From: Thermobacillus sp. ZCTH02-B1
Lineage (GTDB): Bacteria; Bacillota; Bacilli; Paenibacillales; Paenibacillaceae
Reading direction: 5' to 3'
Length of the DNA stretch: 64,000 nucleotides
Assembly (NCBI RefSeq): GCF_002159085.1
Contig: NZ_LZRU01000009.1
Span: forward strand, 310,001-374,000
Made by a program: the position numbers and the translations under genes. The notes under the pieces are model-generated. The model was not told the DNA's origin. It worked only from the letters and a program-made list of their open reading frames with translations, and made no database searches. Shown one piece after another: positions 35,218 to 43,401 of this stretch (the stretch's first letter is position 1; every line of letters begins with the position of its first letter).

Positions 35218-35994
35218 TCAGGGCCGGGCCTCGAACCGGACCAGGGCGGCCGGCGGCGACGTCGGCCGTTCGCTGCCGCCCTTCGGCTCGGCGCTCAGCG
35301 AGATCATCTCGGCGTCCGGCAGCAACATCGAACGGACGTGCAGATGGGCGACGCCGTCGAAGAGCTTCAGGATGCCGAGGCTGTCCGCGTGCGGTCCGCG
35401 CATCGCCCAGGCCTGATAGTCGACCTGATCCGTGTCGGGAAGCCCGTACAGATAGAACAGCGCCTCCCGTGCGTCGCCGCTCAGCCAGATGTAGCCTTCG
35501 CCCGCCATCCCGAAGATGCGGACGACCCGGAATTGCGTCGTGTCCGGATCGGCCAGGACGGGCACGGCATCCGGCTCCCGCTGAAGGAGGTATTCGCCCG
35601 GCAGCGCATGCATCGCGTTCGGTGCGGCGCCCCGGATCGGATCAACGGAGACGCCGGCGCGCAGGAGAAAGCCGGCGGTCAGCAGCACGGTGGCAGCGCA
35701 GACCGCGAGCACCGGACGGCGCAGCCTGCGGCGCAGGCCGACCGCGCGCACCGCCCTCCGGAGCGCGCGGCGCCGCCGCTCCGGAAGCGGCGATGCGGCC
35801 GGCCCGCCATCCGCGGGCCCGAGCAGCCGCATCCACTCGTCGCGGCGTTCCGCGCAAGCGGCGCACAGCGAGGCGTGCGCCTCCATCCCGGACGCTTCCC
35901 GCGCGTCGAGATGCCCGAGGGCGTAATCCGCCCACTCGCGGTCCGCGTAGCCGAAGGAGCAACGGCCGGGGACGAAGCCGTCATTCCCCGTCAT
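35218..35994 (-). CDS. Zinc-finger anti-sigma factor (RskA type)
   Basis: Membrane anti-sigma factor that should hold the adjacent ECF sigma factor inactive. The 258 residues show an N-terminal anti-sigma domain with the ZAS motif HASLCAAC (His40, Cys44, Cys47), a transmembrane helix near 95-115 in a basic context, and an extracytoplasmic RskA-like domain with GEGYIWLSGDAREALFYLYG and the long loop after it. The ATG lies inside the sigma gene (14-base overlap), typical of such pairs. What signal it senses is unknown. Confidence 0.85.
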   Translation of the reverse strand: MTGNDGFVPGRCSFGYADREWADYALGHLDAREASGMEAHASLCAACAERRDEWMRLLGPADGGPAASPLPERRRRALRRAVRAVGLRRRLRRPVLAVCAATVLLTAGFLLRAGVSVDPIRGAAPNAMHALPGEYLLQREPDAVPVLADPDTTQFRVVRIFGMAGEGYIWLSGDAREALFYLYGLPDTDQVDYQAWAMRGPHADSLGILKLFDGVAHLHVRSMLLPDAEMISLSAEPKGGSERPTSPPAALVRFEARP

Positions 35995-36565
35995 GCGGCG
36001 TTCCCCCTTCCCCGCCGGCGATCCAGCCGCGGACGGCCATCTGCTTGCGCAGGTTGGCGAGGCCGCCGCGAATCCACGATTTCACCGTGCCGAGCGGCAC
36101 ATTCCACTCGTCGGCCAATTCCCGCTGCGTTTTCTCGCTGTAAAAGGCGTTCGCCAGCGCGCGCCGCTGCCGGCTCGGCAATGCGGCGAACGCTTCCCGG
36201 ACCGCCGCCCGCTGGAAGCGGAGAACGACCAGGTCCTCCGGAGCCGCCGCGGTCTCGATTTCCGGGATCCGCGCGCCGGACGCGTGCGTGCTCCCCTGCA
36301 GGGCGCGCCGGGCCCGACGCCGCCTGTCCAGCGCGCGGCTGCGCGTCAGGACCGCCAGCCAGCTCTCGATCGACCCCCGCGAACGGTCGAATTTCCTGCC
36401 GGATCTGAGCACCTCGAGGAACACGTCATGGCAAAGGTCTTCCGCCTCCATCCGGTCTTCCATCATCCGGAGGGCGATCTGCATGACCAGCGGCGCATAC
36501 CGTTCGTAGAACCGGTCGAACGCTTCGACGGAGCCGGCGCACATCGCTTCGAGCACCGCCGCCAT
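35981..36565 (-). CDS. ECF-type RNA polymerase sigma factor
   Basis: A 194-residue group IV sigma factor. Region 2 is seen at SVEAFDRFYERYAPLVMQIA through MEAEDLCHDVFLEVLRS, and region 4 at LPSRQRRALANAFYSEKTQRE with ELADEWNVPLGTVKSWIRGG as the helix-turn-helix. The linker (about 100-125) is long and polar. The ATG at 36565 is used here; a TTG at 36586 has a better-spaced GGGGAGG and would add seven residues. It overlaps its anti-sigma gene and is divergent from the NEW3/ABC genes. Not at this locus in B. subtilis. Confidence 0.9.
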   Translation of the reverse strand: MAAVLEAMCAGSVEAFDRFYERYAPLVMQIALRMMEDRMEAEDLCHDVFLEVLRSGRKFDRSRGSIESWLAVLTRSRALDRRRRARRALQGSTHASGARIPEIETAAAPEDLVVLRFQRAAVREAFAALPSRQRRALANAFYSEKTQRELADEWNVPLGTVKSWIRGGLANLRKQMAVRGWIAGGEGGTPHDGE

Positions 36566-36623
36566 GTCGTCTCCCCGTCTGTCCAATCCGCATCCTCCCC
36601 ACCGACAGTGGTCTCTCCCGGAT

Positions 36624-36652
36624 ATTTTAACAGATGCGTGCAAGCGTCGAAA
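36624..36652 (-). promoter_or_regulatory. Possible sigma-A promoter of the ECF sigma gene
   Basis: Minus strand: TTTCGA (36647-36652), 17 bases, TAAAAT (36624-36629) with an extended TG. The -35 is poor. I see no ECF-type AAC/CGT pair on this strand. Confidence 0.4.
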
Positions 36653-36694
36653 GCCGGACGTTCCTCCGGAACCCGATGCAGGATTTGAAAAAAA

Positions 36695-36717
36695 AACCTG
36701 AAGCGCATTAATCCGTC
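36695..36717 (+). promoter_or_regulatory. ECF-type promoter motif facing the NEW3/ABC genes
   Basis: AACCT at 36695 preceded by TGAAAAAAA, then 16 bases from the AAC to CGTC (36714-36717). This fits the general ECF pattern (AAC at -35, CGT at -10). Lying 70 bases upstream of the NEW3 gene, it makes that operon a likely target of the divergent sigma factor. Confidence 0.45.
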
Positions 36718-36787
36718 CGCCGTGCCCGTTCGTAATGTAAGCGGAAGCATCATTCCGACCATCATCGGTGAAGGGGGAATCAAAAGC

Positions 36788-37951
36788 ATGCTTGCCGCAT
36801 GCCGCAACTTCTTGACCAGGCTGGGGCTGGCCGCCCTGATCGCGGCCGGAGCCGCCGCAGCTTCGGCGGTACCGGTGAAGGCCGCCGATACGTTCGAACT
36901 CTACACCACCTACGTCAACCTGTCGGCGCCGCCCGGCGAGACGATCACGTACTCGGTCGAGGCGATCAACCGCAGCGACAGGACGCAGATTTTCCCGATC
37001 CGTCTGGAGACGACGGCTTCCAACTGGGAATACAAGATCACGTCCGGCGGCCGCACGGTGAACGAAATCGCCGTCAAGCCGGACGATTCGGAGACGTTCA
37101 ACGTCCAGATCGAAGTGCCGCTTGAAGTGAACAAGGGGACCTACCGGTTCACGGTCGTCGCCGGCGACCTGGCCCGCCTGCCGCTCGTGATCAACGTGAC
37201 CGAGCAGGGCACCTACGCGTCGGAATGGACGGCGGAACAGGCGAACATGGAGGGCCACGCGGACGACACCTTCACGTTCTCGACGGAGCTGCACAACCGG
37301 ACGGCCGAAGAACAGACCTATGCGCTGAGCGCGGCCGTGCAGCCGGGCTGGGACGTCCGCTTCATGGTCAGCGGCGACAGCGTCCGCTCCGTGACGGTCG
37401 AGCCGAACGCAAAGAAGACGATCTCCGTGCAGGTCATCCCGCCGCAATCAGTGGAAGCCGGCACGTATCAGATTCCGATCGCCGCGACGAACAACGCGAC
37501 GCAGGCCGATGCGACGCTCGAGGTCGTCATCACCGGCACGTACGGCATCGATCTGACGACGGCCGACGAACGGCTGAACGCGCGCGTGAAGGCCGGCGGC
37601 GAACGGAAGATCGACCTCGTCATCAAGAACACCGGCACGGCGAAACTCGAGGATGTCAGCCTGTCGTCGAATGCACCGATCGACTGGGAAGTGTCGTTCG
37701 AACCGTCCAAGATCACGTCCATCGAGCCGGGCGAAACGGCAACCGTCCAGGCGACGATCAAGTCGTCGGAGAAGGCGCTGGCCGGTGACTACGAAGTCGA
37801 CATCACCGCTAGTTCGGCGCAGAAATCGGACACGATCGCACTGCGCGTCGCGGTGCAATCTTCCACGCTGTGGGGCTGGATCGGCATCCTGATCGTCATC
37901 GCCGTCGCGGGAGGCGTCTACTACCTGTATCGCAAGTACGGGAGGCGGTAA
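36788..37951 (+). CDS. Secreted, membrane-anchored NEW3-repeat protein
   Basis: A 387-residue protein with a signal peptide (residues 1-33, cleavage expected near VKA-AD), three immunoglobulin-like NEW3-type repeats (about 36-135, 150-245 and 258-355; each ends in a GTYRF-, GTYQI- or GDYEV-type strand), and a C-terminal helix LWGWIGILIVIAVAGGVYYL with a basic tail. It should be exposed on the outer membrane face. Related proteins (COG1470) are often encoded beside ABC-2 exporters, as here: the next gene starts two bases after the stop and uses a ribosome site inside this gene. Substrate unknown. Confidence 0.85.
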   Translation: MLAACRNFLTRLGLAALIAAGAAAASAVPVKAADTFELYTTYVNLSAPPGETITYSVEAINRSDRTQIFPIRLETTASNWEYKITSGGRTVNEIAVKPDDSETFNVQIEVPLEVNKGTYRFTVVAGDLARLPLVINVTEQGTYASEWTAEQANMEGHADDTFTFSTELHNRTAEEQTYALSAAVQPGWDVRFMVSGDSVRSVTVEPNAKKTISVQVIPPQSVEAGTYQIPIAATNNATQADATLEVVITGTYGIDLTTADERLNARVKAGGERKIDLVIKNTGTAKLEDVSLSSNAPIDWEVSFEPSKITSIEPGETATVQATIKSSEKALAGDYEVDITASSAQKSDTIALRVAVQSSTLWGWIGILIVIAVAGGVYYLYRKYGRR

Positions 37952-37953
37952 AC

Positions 37954-38925
37954 GTGGTCGCGCTCAGCGAAGAACGCGAGCCGGTCATCGAACTCAGAGG
38001 GCTTACGAAGATGTACGGTGAGCTCGCGGCCGTCAACCGCCTCGATCTGACGATCTGGCGCGGCGAAGTGTTCGGCCTGCTCGGTCCGAACGGCGCCGGC
38101 AAGACGACGACGATCCTGATGATGCTCGGCCTGACCGAGCCGACCTCGGGTTCGGCCCGCGTGCTCGGCCTCGACCCGACCCGGAATCCGCTGCAGATCA
38201 AGCGCCGCGTCGGCTACATGCCCGATGACATCGGCTTCTACGAGGACCGGACCGCCGTCGACAATCTCGTCTTCACGGCCCGGCTGAACCGGATCCCGCC
38301 GGCCGAAGCCGAGGCCCGCGCGCGCGAACTGCTCAAGCGCGTCGGCCTCGCCGAAGCCGCCGACCAGAAGGTCGGCACCTTCTCCCGCGGGATGCGGCAG
38401 CGGCTCGGCCTTGCCGACGTGCTGATCAAGCGTCCCGAGATCATCATCCTCGACGAGCCGACGCTCGGCATCGACCCGGAAGGGGTGCGCGAGCTGCTGG
38501 AGCTGATCACGCGCCTGAGCCGCGAGGACCGAATCACGGTGCTGCTTTCGTCCCACCATCTGCACCAGGTGCAGCAGGTGTGCGACCGCGTCGGCCTGTT
38601 CGTCAAGGGCCGCCTCATCGCCTGCGGCGACATCGAGTCGCTCTCGAGACAGCTCGATGAGGACGGCACGGTCACGGTCGAGCTCGAGCTCGAATCCTGG
38701 CCGGACGGTCTGGACGAAAAGCTGCGCGGCATCGGGGGAGTCCTGTCCGTGAAGCGCGGCGAAGGGGGCAAGGCCTCGGTCGTCTGCAGCGCGGATCTGA
38801 CCGCGGACATCGCGCAGGCCGCCGTCGGCAGCGGCGGGCGGCTCGTCGCCATCAGCCGCCGGAAATACGGGCTGGACGACATCTACCACCGCTATTTCGA
38901 AGGAGGGGAAGCCCGTGGCGCTTGA
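37954..38925 (+). CDS. ABC transporter ATP-binding protein
   Basis: A 323-residue ATPase of the ABC-2 exporter class. Walker A is LLGPNGAGKTTTIL near residue 44, the signature is TFSRGMRQRLGLADV, Walker B is IIILDEPTLGID, and the H-loop lies in LLSSHHLHQV. About 90 extra C-terminal residues form a small alpha/beta domain common in these ATPases. The GTG at 37954 has GGGAGG eight bases upstream within the end of the NEW3 gene. It overlaps the permease gene by 11 bases. Confidence 0.93.
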   Translation: MVALSEEREPVIELRGLTKMYGELAAVNRLDLTIWRGEVFGLLGPNGAGKTTTILMMLGLTEPTSGSARVLGLDPTRNPLQIKRRVGYMPDDIGFYEDRTAVDNLVFTARLNRIPPAEAEARARELLKRVGLAEAADQKVGTFSRGMRQRLGLADVLIKRPEIIILDEPTLGIDPEGVRELLELITRLSREDRITVLLSSHHLHQVQQVCDRVGLFVKGRLIACGDIESLSRQLDEDGTVTVELELESWPDGLDEKLRGIGGVLSVKRGEGGKASVVCSADLTADIAQAAVGSGGRLVAISRRKYGLDDIYHRYFEGGEARGA

Positions 38926-39949
38926 CGTCAAATCGCTCCTCGGACGCATCGCGCGCCGCAGGGACGCCGACGGCGCGGCCGGTTCGGAGCAAGCGCGGGA
39001 TGCGGCGATCTCTCCTTTCTGGATCATCGTGCAGAAGGAATTCAGCGACCACATCCGGAGCTGGCGGTTCACGATTCTGCTCGCGCTCATCTTCCTGGCG
39101 TGCATCGGCTCGATCTTTTCCGCCGTGTCCGCGATCCGCGGCGGCAAGCTGAATGACGATCTGAATTTCCTGTTCCTGCAAATCTTCACGATTTCGGACG
39201 GAACGTGGCCGAACTTCATCACGTTCGTGACGTTCCTCGGCCCGCTGATGGGGATCGCGCTGGGGTTCGACGCCGTCAACTCGGAACGGAACCGCGGCAC
39301 GCTGAGCCGGCTCATGTCGCAGCCGATCTACCGGGACGACTTCATTCTGGCGAAGTTCACGGCCTCGCTGCTCCTTGTGACGGTCGTCATCTTCGCCCTC
39401 GGGCTGCTCGTGGCGGGGCTCGGCCTGTTCGCGATCGGCTATCCGCCGACGCCGGAGGAGTTCTGGCGCATCTTCTTCTTCCTCGTGCTCGCGGTGTTCT
39501 ACGTCGGGTTCTGGCTCAACCTGTCGATCCTGTTCTCGATCCGGTTCCGCCAGGCCGCGACCTCCGCGCTCTCGAGCCTGGCGCTCTGGATCTTCTTCAC
39601 CGTCTTCTACGGGCTGGTCCTGAACCTGATCTCGAACGCGATCGCGCCTTCGTCGGACGCCGGGGTGCAGCGGATCATCAACTACCAGCAGACGATGCTG
39701 TGGCTGAACCGCCTGTCGCCGGCCGAACTGTTCTCCGAGGCGACGACGACGCTGCTGACGCCGAACGTCCGGACGCTCGGTCCGTTCACGCTCGAGCAGA
39801 TCTACCTCGCGATCGCGAGCCCGCTGCCGCTCGGTCAGAGTCTGCTGCTCGTCTGGCCGCATTTCACCGGGCTCATCGCCGCGACGGTCATCTGCTTCGG
39901 CATCTCGTACGTGATGTTCATGCGCCAGGAAATCCGTTCGCGCTCGTGA
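38915..39949 (+). CDS. ABC-2 type transporter permease
   Basis: A 344-residue membrane protein with about six helices: near 48-70, 100-120, 150-172, 186-206, 217-240 and 310-335. The ABC-2 pattern is clear: an N-terminal amphipathic stretch WIIVQKEFSDHIRSWRF, a large outer loop, and NSERNRGTLSRLMSQPIYR after the second helix. The GTG follows AAGGAGGGG. It forms an exporter with the ATPase gene and the NEW3 protein; the substrate cannot be told from sequence. Confidence 0.92.
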   Translation: MALDVKSLLGRIARRRDADGAAGSEQARDAAISPFWIIVQKEFSDHIRSWRFTILLALIFLACIGSIFSAVSAIRGGKLNDDLNFLFLQIFTISDGTWPNFITFVTFLGPLMGIALGFDAVNSERNRGTLSRLMSQPIYRDDFILAKFTASLLLVTVVIFALGLLVAGLGLFAIGYPPTPEEFWRIFFFLVLAVFYVGFWLNLSILFSIRFRQAATSALSSLALWIFFTVFYGLVLNLISNAIAPSSDAGVQRIINYQQTMLWLNRLSPAELFSEATTTLLTPNVRTLGPFTLEQIYLAIASPLPLGQSLLLVWPHFTGLIAATVICFGISYVMFMRQEIRSRS

Positions 39950-39982
39950 TCCGAATCCGGAATCCGGCGTCAACCATAAGCG

Positions 39983-40020
39983 AAGGCCGGCCGGGATCGC
40001 TCCCGGACCGGCCTTCCTTT
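39983..40020. terminator. Terminator between the ABC genes and the M20 peptidase
   Basis: AAGGCCGG with CGGGA pairs with TCCCG and CCGGCCTT around TCGC (39983-40015), followed by CCTTTGTT on the plus strand. It lies between convergent genes. Confidence 0.75.
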
Positions 40021-40078
40021 GTTCCGGACAAACCTGTTTGGGTGAGGCACGCCTGCTCCTGAATGAGGCAAGCCCGCC

Positions 40079-41212
40079 TCAGCCTTTCAGTCCCGCGGCC
40101 TGGCGGATGATCTCGACGACGAGCTCCGCCGTCTTGACCAGATTGTCGACGTGGATCCGCTCGCGCGTCGTATGGATCTCCTCATAGCCGACCGCGAGGT
40201 TGACGGTCGGCACGCCGTGACCGTTGAAGATGTTCGCGTCGCTGCCGCCTCCCGAATGGAACGTGCGCGGCTTCAATCCGACCGCCTCGATCGCCCGGAC
40301 GGCAAGCTTCACGACCGGATCCTCCTCCGTATACCGGAACGCCGGATAGAGGATCTCGCTTTCGAATTCCGCCCGCGCACCGAACTCCGCCGCCGCCTCC
40401 TCGAGCGCCCGGCGCATCGCCTCCACCTGACGGTCCAGCTTCGCCCGGTCGAGGCTGCGCGCCTCGGCTTCGAGCCGGACGAAATCGCAGACGATGTTCG
40501 TCGCGCCGCCGCCCTCGAACCGGCCGATGTTGGCGGTCGTCTCGTGGTCGATCCGGCCGAGCGGCATGCGCGCGATCGCCTTCGCGGCCACCTGGATCGC
40601 GCTGATGCCGTCCTCGGGATTGACGCCGGCATGCGCCGACTTGCCGTGCACCTTCATCGTGATCTTCGCCTGGGTCGGCGCCGCGACGGCGATGTCGCCG
40701 ACTTCGCCGTTCGAGTCCAGCGCGTAGCCGAACGCCGCCTTCAGCCGGCTCCCGTCCATCGCCCGGGCGCCGTTCAGCCCGGCTTCCTCGCCGACCGTGA
40801 TGACGAACTGGACCGGACCGTGCGGGATTCCGCGCTCGCGGACCACCCGGATCGCTTCGAGCATCGCCGCGAGTCCCGCCTTGTCGTCGCTGCCGAGGAT
40901 CGTCGTGCCGTCGCTGCGGATGTAGCCGTCGTCGTCCAGCCGCGGTTTGACGCCGCGGCCCGGCGCGACGGTGTCCATGTGCGACGTGAAGAAGATGACC
41001 GGCGCATCCGGAGCTCCGTCGGCCTCCAGCATCGCGAACAGGTTGCCCGCGCCGTGCCCCGTCTTCGCCGCGGCGTCGTCTTCCTCGACCGCAAGGCCGA
41101 GCGCGGCGAACTTCGCCTTGAGCGCGCGGCCGATCTCCTGCTCATGCCCGGTCTCGCTGTCGATCCGGACGAGTTCCATAAACTCGTCGATCAGTCGTTG
41201 TCGATCGATCAT
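40079..41212 (-). CDS. M20 family metallopeptidase (PepT/YqjE-like)
   Basis: A 377-residue di-zinc peptidase, close in type to B. subtilis YqjE and tripeptidase T. Metal and catalytic residues are seen in FTSHMDTVAPG near residue 75, GSDDKAGLAAMLE, VGEEAGLNGARA near 140 and LDSNGEVGD, and the final His in YEEIHTTRERI. The dimerisation domain carries GKSAHAGVNPEDG. The ATG at 41212 starts the conserved MIDRQRLIDEFMELVRID. Substrate is probably short peptides; the exact specificity is not visible. Confidence 0.88.
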   Translation of the reverse strand: MIDRQRLIDEFMELVRIDSETGHEQEIGRALKAKFAALGLAVEEDDAAAKTGHGAGNLFAMLEADGAPDAPVIFFTSHMDTVAPGRGVKPRLDDDGYIRSDGTTILGSDDKAGLAAMLEAIRVVRERGIPHGPVQFVITVGEEAGLNGARAMDGSRLKAAFGYALDSNGEVGDIAVAAPTQAKITMKVHGKSAHAGVNPEDGISAIQVAAKAIARMPLGRIDHETTANIGRFEGGGATNIVCDFVRLEAEARSLDRAKLDRQVEAMRRALEEAAAEFGARAEFESEILYPAFRYTEEDPVVKLAVRAIEAVGLKPRTFHSGGGSDANIFNGHGVPTVNLAVGYEEIHTTRERIHVDNLVKTAELVVEIIRQAAGLKG

Positions 41213-41215
41213 CGC

Positions 41216-41245
41216 TTTCCACCCGTCTTTCGTATCGGATACAAT
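41216..41245 (+). promoter_or_regulatory. Sigma-A promoter of the Prli42-like gene
   Basis: TTTCCA (41216-41221), 18 bases, TACAAT (41240-41245), about 44 bases before the ATG. Confidence 0.55.
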
Positions 41246-41288
41246 AGAAGCGTGCAATCAGCCTGGCGAAAGGAGCGTGCAACCCGCC

Positions 41289-41387
41289 ATGATCAACGGC
41301 AAATGGGTCCGGATCACGGCCATCGTGGTCGTCGCCGCGATGCTGCTCTCAACCATCGTCGCCGGCATCGGCTTCTTCTTCTATTAA
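41289..41387 (+). CDS. Prli42-like single-helix membrane peptide
   Basis: A 32-residue protein: a short basic start (MINGKWVRI) and one transmembrane helix (TAIVVVAAMLLSTIVAGIGF) ending FFY. Size and pattern match Prli42, the peptide that anchors the stressosome protein RsbR in Listeria and is widespread in Firmicutes. The gene has its own promoter and an AAAGGAG ribosome site 13-14 bases before the ATG. Its last 39 bases overlap the 3' end of lipB on the other strand. The family call is by pattern only, as the protein is too short for firm homology by eye. Confidence 0.6.
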   Translation: MINGKWVRITAIVVVAAMLLSTIVAGIGFFFY

Positions 41388-42071
41388 AGGGCCGGCGGTC
41401 CTGCCGAACACGCGGCAGAAGTGCGGCACGATCTCCCGCGCCGCCCGATCCGGCGGCATCGGCATTCCCGCCACGTCCTCGAAGCTCGTGACGCCGTATT
41501 CGCGGATGCCGCACGGAATGATGCCCGCAAAGCCTTCCTTCCCGATCCCCGCGCGCAGGTTCAGCGCGAAGCCGTGGCTCGTGATGAAGCCGCGGCGGGA
41601 GCGCGCCTTGTTGAACTTGACGCCGATCGCCGCGATCTTCTCTTCCCCGACCCACACGCCGGTGTACCCTTCCTTGCGGCCGGCCGCGATGCCGTAATCG
41701 GCCAGCCACTCGATGATGACCTGCTCGAGGCTGCGCAGATAACCGTGCAGGTCGAGCGTCGCCGGATCGAGATAGAGCAGCGGGTAGCCGACGAGCTGCC
41801 CCGGACCGTGGTAGGTGATGTCGCCTCCGCGATCGATCTCGAACACCCGGATGCCCCGCGCCTTCAGCTCCTCTTCGCCGAGCAGGAGATGTTCCGGATG
41901 CTTCTGCGAACCGATCGTGTAGGTCGGCGGATGCTGCAAAAGCAGGAGCGTCTCCGGCCCTTCGCCGCGGTCGATGCTCCGCACGATCTCCTTTTGCCGC
42001 TCCCACGCCTCGGCGTAGGCGATCATCGGGATATAGCGGATGTCGAGCGGTGCTGCGTTCGTCCCGTTCAT
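41349..42071 (-). CDS. lipB: Octanoyltransferase LipB
   Basis: Transfers octanoate from acyl carrier protein to lipoyl domains, such as that of the adjacent E2. The 240-residue protein has the family segments LLLLQHPPTYTIGSQ, DRGGDITYHGPGQLVGYPL, the catalytic lysine in AAIGVKFNK, and the catalytic cysteine in GIIPCGIREYGVTSF near residue 194. AGGGG lies six bases before the ATG. It follows bkdB by ten bases. Its last 12 codons overlap the Prli42-like gene. Confidence 0.95.
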   Translation of the reverse strand: MNGTNAAPLDIRYIPMIAYAEAWERQKEIVRSIDRGEGPETLLLLQHPPTYTIGSQKHPEHLLLGEEELKARGIRVFEIDRGGDITYHGPGQLVGYPLLYLDPATLDLHGYLRSLEQVIIEWLADYGIAAGRKEGYTGVWVGEEKIAAIGVKFNKARSRRGFITSHGFALNLRAGIGKEGFAGIIPCGIREYGVTSFEDVAGMPMPPDRAAREIVPHFCRVFGRTAGPLIEEEADAGDDG

Positions 42072-42081
42072 GGCGCGCCCC

Positions 42082-43380
42082 TCAGTACAGCGTGGTGTTT
42101 TCGATGCTGAAGCTTTCGAGGTTCTCTTTTACCCGCTGCAGGAAACGCCCGCAGATGACGCCGTCCAGGATGCGGTGGTCGAGCGACAGGCACAGATTCA
42201 CCATCGAACGGATCGCAATCATGTCGCCGATGACGACGGGCCGCTTCACGATCGACTCGAACGTGATGAGCGCCGCCTGCGGATAGTTGATGATCGGCTG
42301 CGACAGGATCGATCCGAACGAGCCCGTGTTGTTGACGGTGAACGTGCCGCCCTGCATGTCGCTGAGCGACAGCCGGCCTTCCCGCGTCCTGCGCGCGAGC
42401 TCGTCGATCTCGCGGGCCAACCCGGCGATGTTCTTCTGGTCGGCGTTCTTGATGACCGGCGTCCAGACGCCCTCCTCCGTGCCGACCGCAAGCGAGATGT
42501 TGATGTCGCGCTTGACGATGATCTTGTCGACCGCCCACACCGAGTTCATGATCGGGTAGTCCTTGATTGCGTTGATGACCGCCTTCAGGAAGAACGCGAG
42601 ATAGGTCAGGTTGATTCCTTCGCGTCTTTTGAACTCGTCCTTCAGTTTGTTGCGCAATGCGACGAGGTTCGTCACGTCCGCCTCGATCATCATCCAGGCG
42701 TGCGGAATCTCGGTGACGCTCTGCCGCATGCGGGTCGCGATCGTGTGCCGGAGCGGCGTCACGTCGATGAAATATTCGTTGCTCCCCGGTTCCGCCGGCT
42801 CGACCTCGATGGCCGGCAGCTTCGGCTCCTCGGTGAGGTGCAGCCCGGAAGACCGGACCGGCATCCGGACCGGATCGTCCGCCGGCGGGCTGTCCCGGCG
42901 TCCGGACGCGCGGCCGGACGCGATGTAATGCAGCACGTCCTTGCGCGTGATGCGGCCGCCGAGGCCGGTTCCCCGGATCTCGGACAGATTGACGCCGTGT
43001 TCGGCGGCGAGCCGCTGCACCGCCGGCGAGTAGCGGGCGCGCATGGGCTCGGCGTCCGGAGCGGCCGGCGGCTCCTCCCGCGAAGGCTCCGTCTCCCGCC
43101 GATCCGCCGCGGAACGGTCTTCCCCGCCCGCCGCCGCGGTCTCGACGAGGCAGATCGGCGCGCCGACGTTCACGGTCTCGCCTTCGCCCGCCAAAATTTT
43201 GACCAGCCTGCCGCTCACGGTCGAAGGCAGCTCCGCATTCACCTTGTCCGTGTTGATCTCGCAGATCGGCTCGTACAGCTCGATCGTGTCTCCCGGCTGC
43301 TTGAGCCAGCGCTCGATCGTCGCGGACACCAGCGATTCCGCGAGCTGCGGCATCAAGATTTCCCGAAGACCTTGCCTCAC
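42082..43380 (-). CDS. bkdB: 2-oxo acid dehydrogenase E2 (lipoamide acyltransferase), BkdB
   Basis: Core of the branched-chain 2-oxo acid dehydrogenase, which makes iso- and anteiso-acyl-CoA primers for fatty acids. It has a lipoyl domain (lysine in INTDKVNAELPS near residue 46), an Ala/Pro/Glu-rich linker, a peripheral subunit-binding domain (ARYSPAVQRLAAEHGV near 116), and the catalytic domain with HRILDGVICGRFLQ near the C terminus. The GTG start follows GGAGGGG. Gene order E1alpha-E1beta-E2 after lpdV supports bkd rather than pdh. Confidence 0.92.
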   Translation of the reverse strand: MRQGLREILMPQLAESLVSATIERWLKQPGDTIELYEPICEINTDKVNAELPSTVSGRLVKILAGEGETVNVGAPICLVETAAAGGEDRSAADRRETEPSREEPPAAPDAEPMRARYSPAVQRLAAEHGVNLSEIRGTGLGGRITRKDVLHYIASGRASGRRDSPPADDPVRMPVRSSGLHLTEEPKLPAIEVEPAEPGSNEYFIDVTPLRHTIATRMRQSVTEIPHAWMMIEADVTNLVALRNKLKDEFKRREGINLTYLAFFLKAVINAIKDYPIMNSVWAVDKIIVKRDINISLAVGTEEGVWTPVIKNADQKNIAGLAREIDELARRTREGRLSLSDMQGGTFTVNNTGSFGSILSQPIINYPQAALITFESIVKRPVVIGDMIAIRSMVNLCLSLDHRILDGVICGRFLQRVKENLESFSIENTTLY

Positions 43381-43401
43381 GTTCTCAACCCCTCCCGACC
43401 T

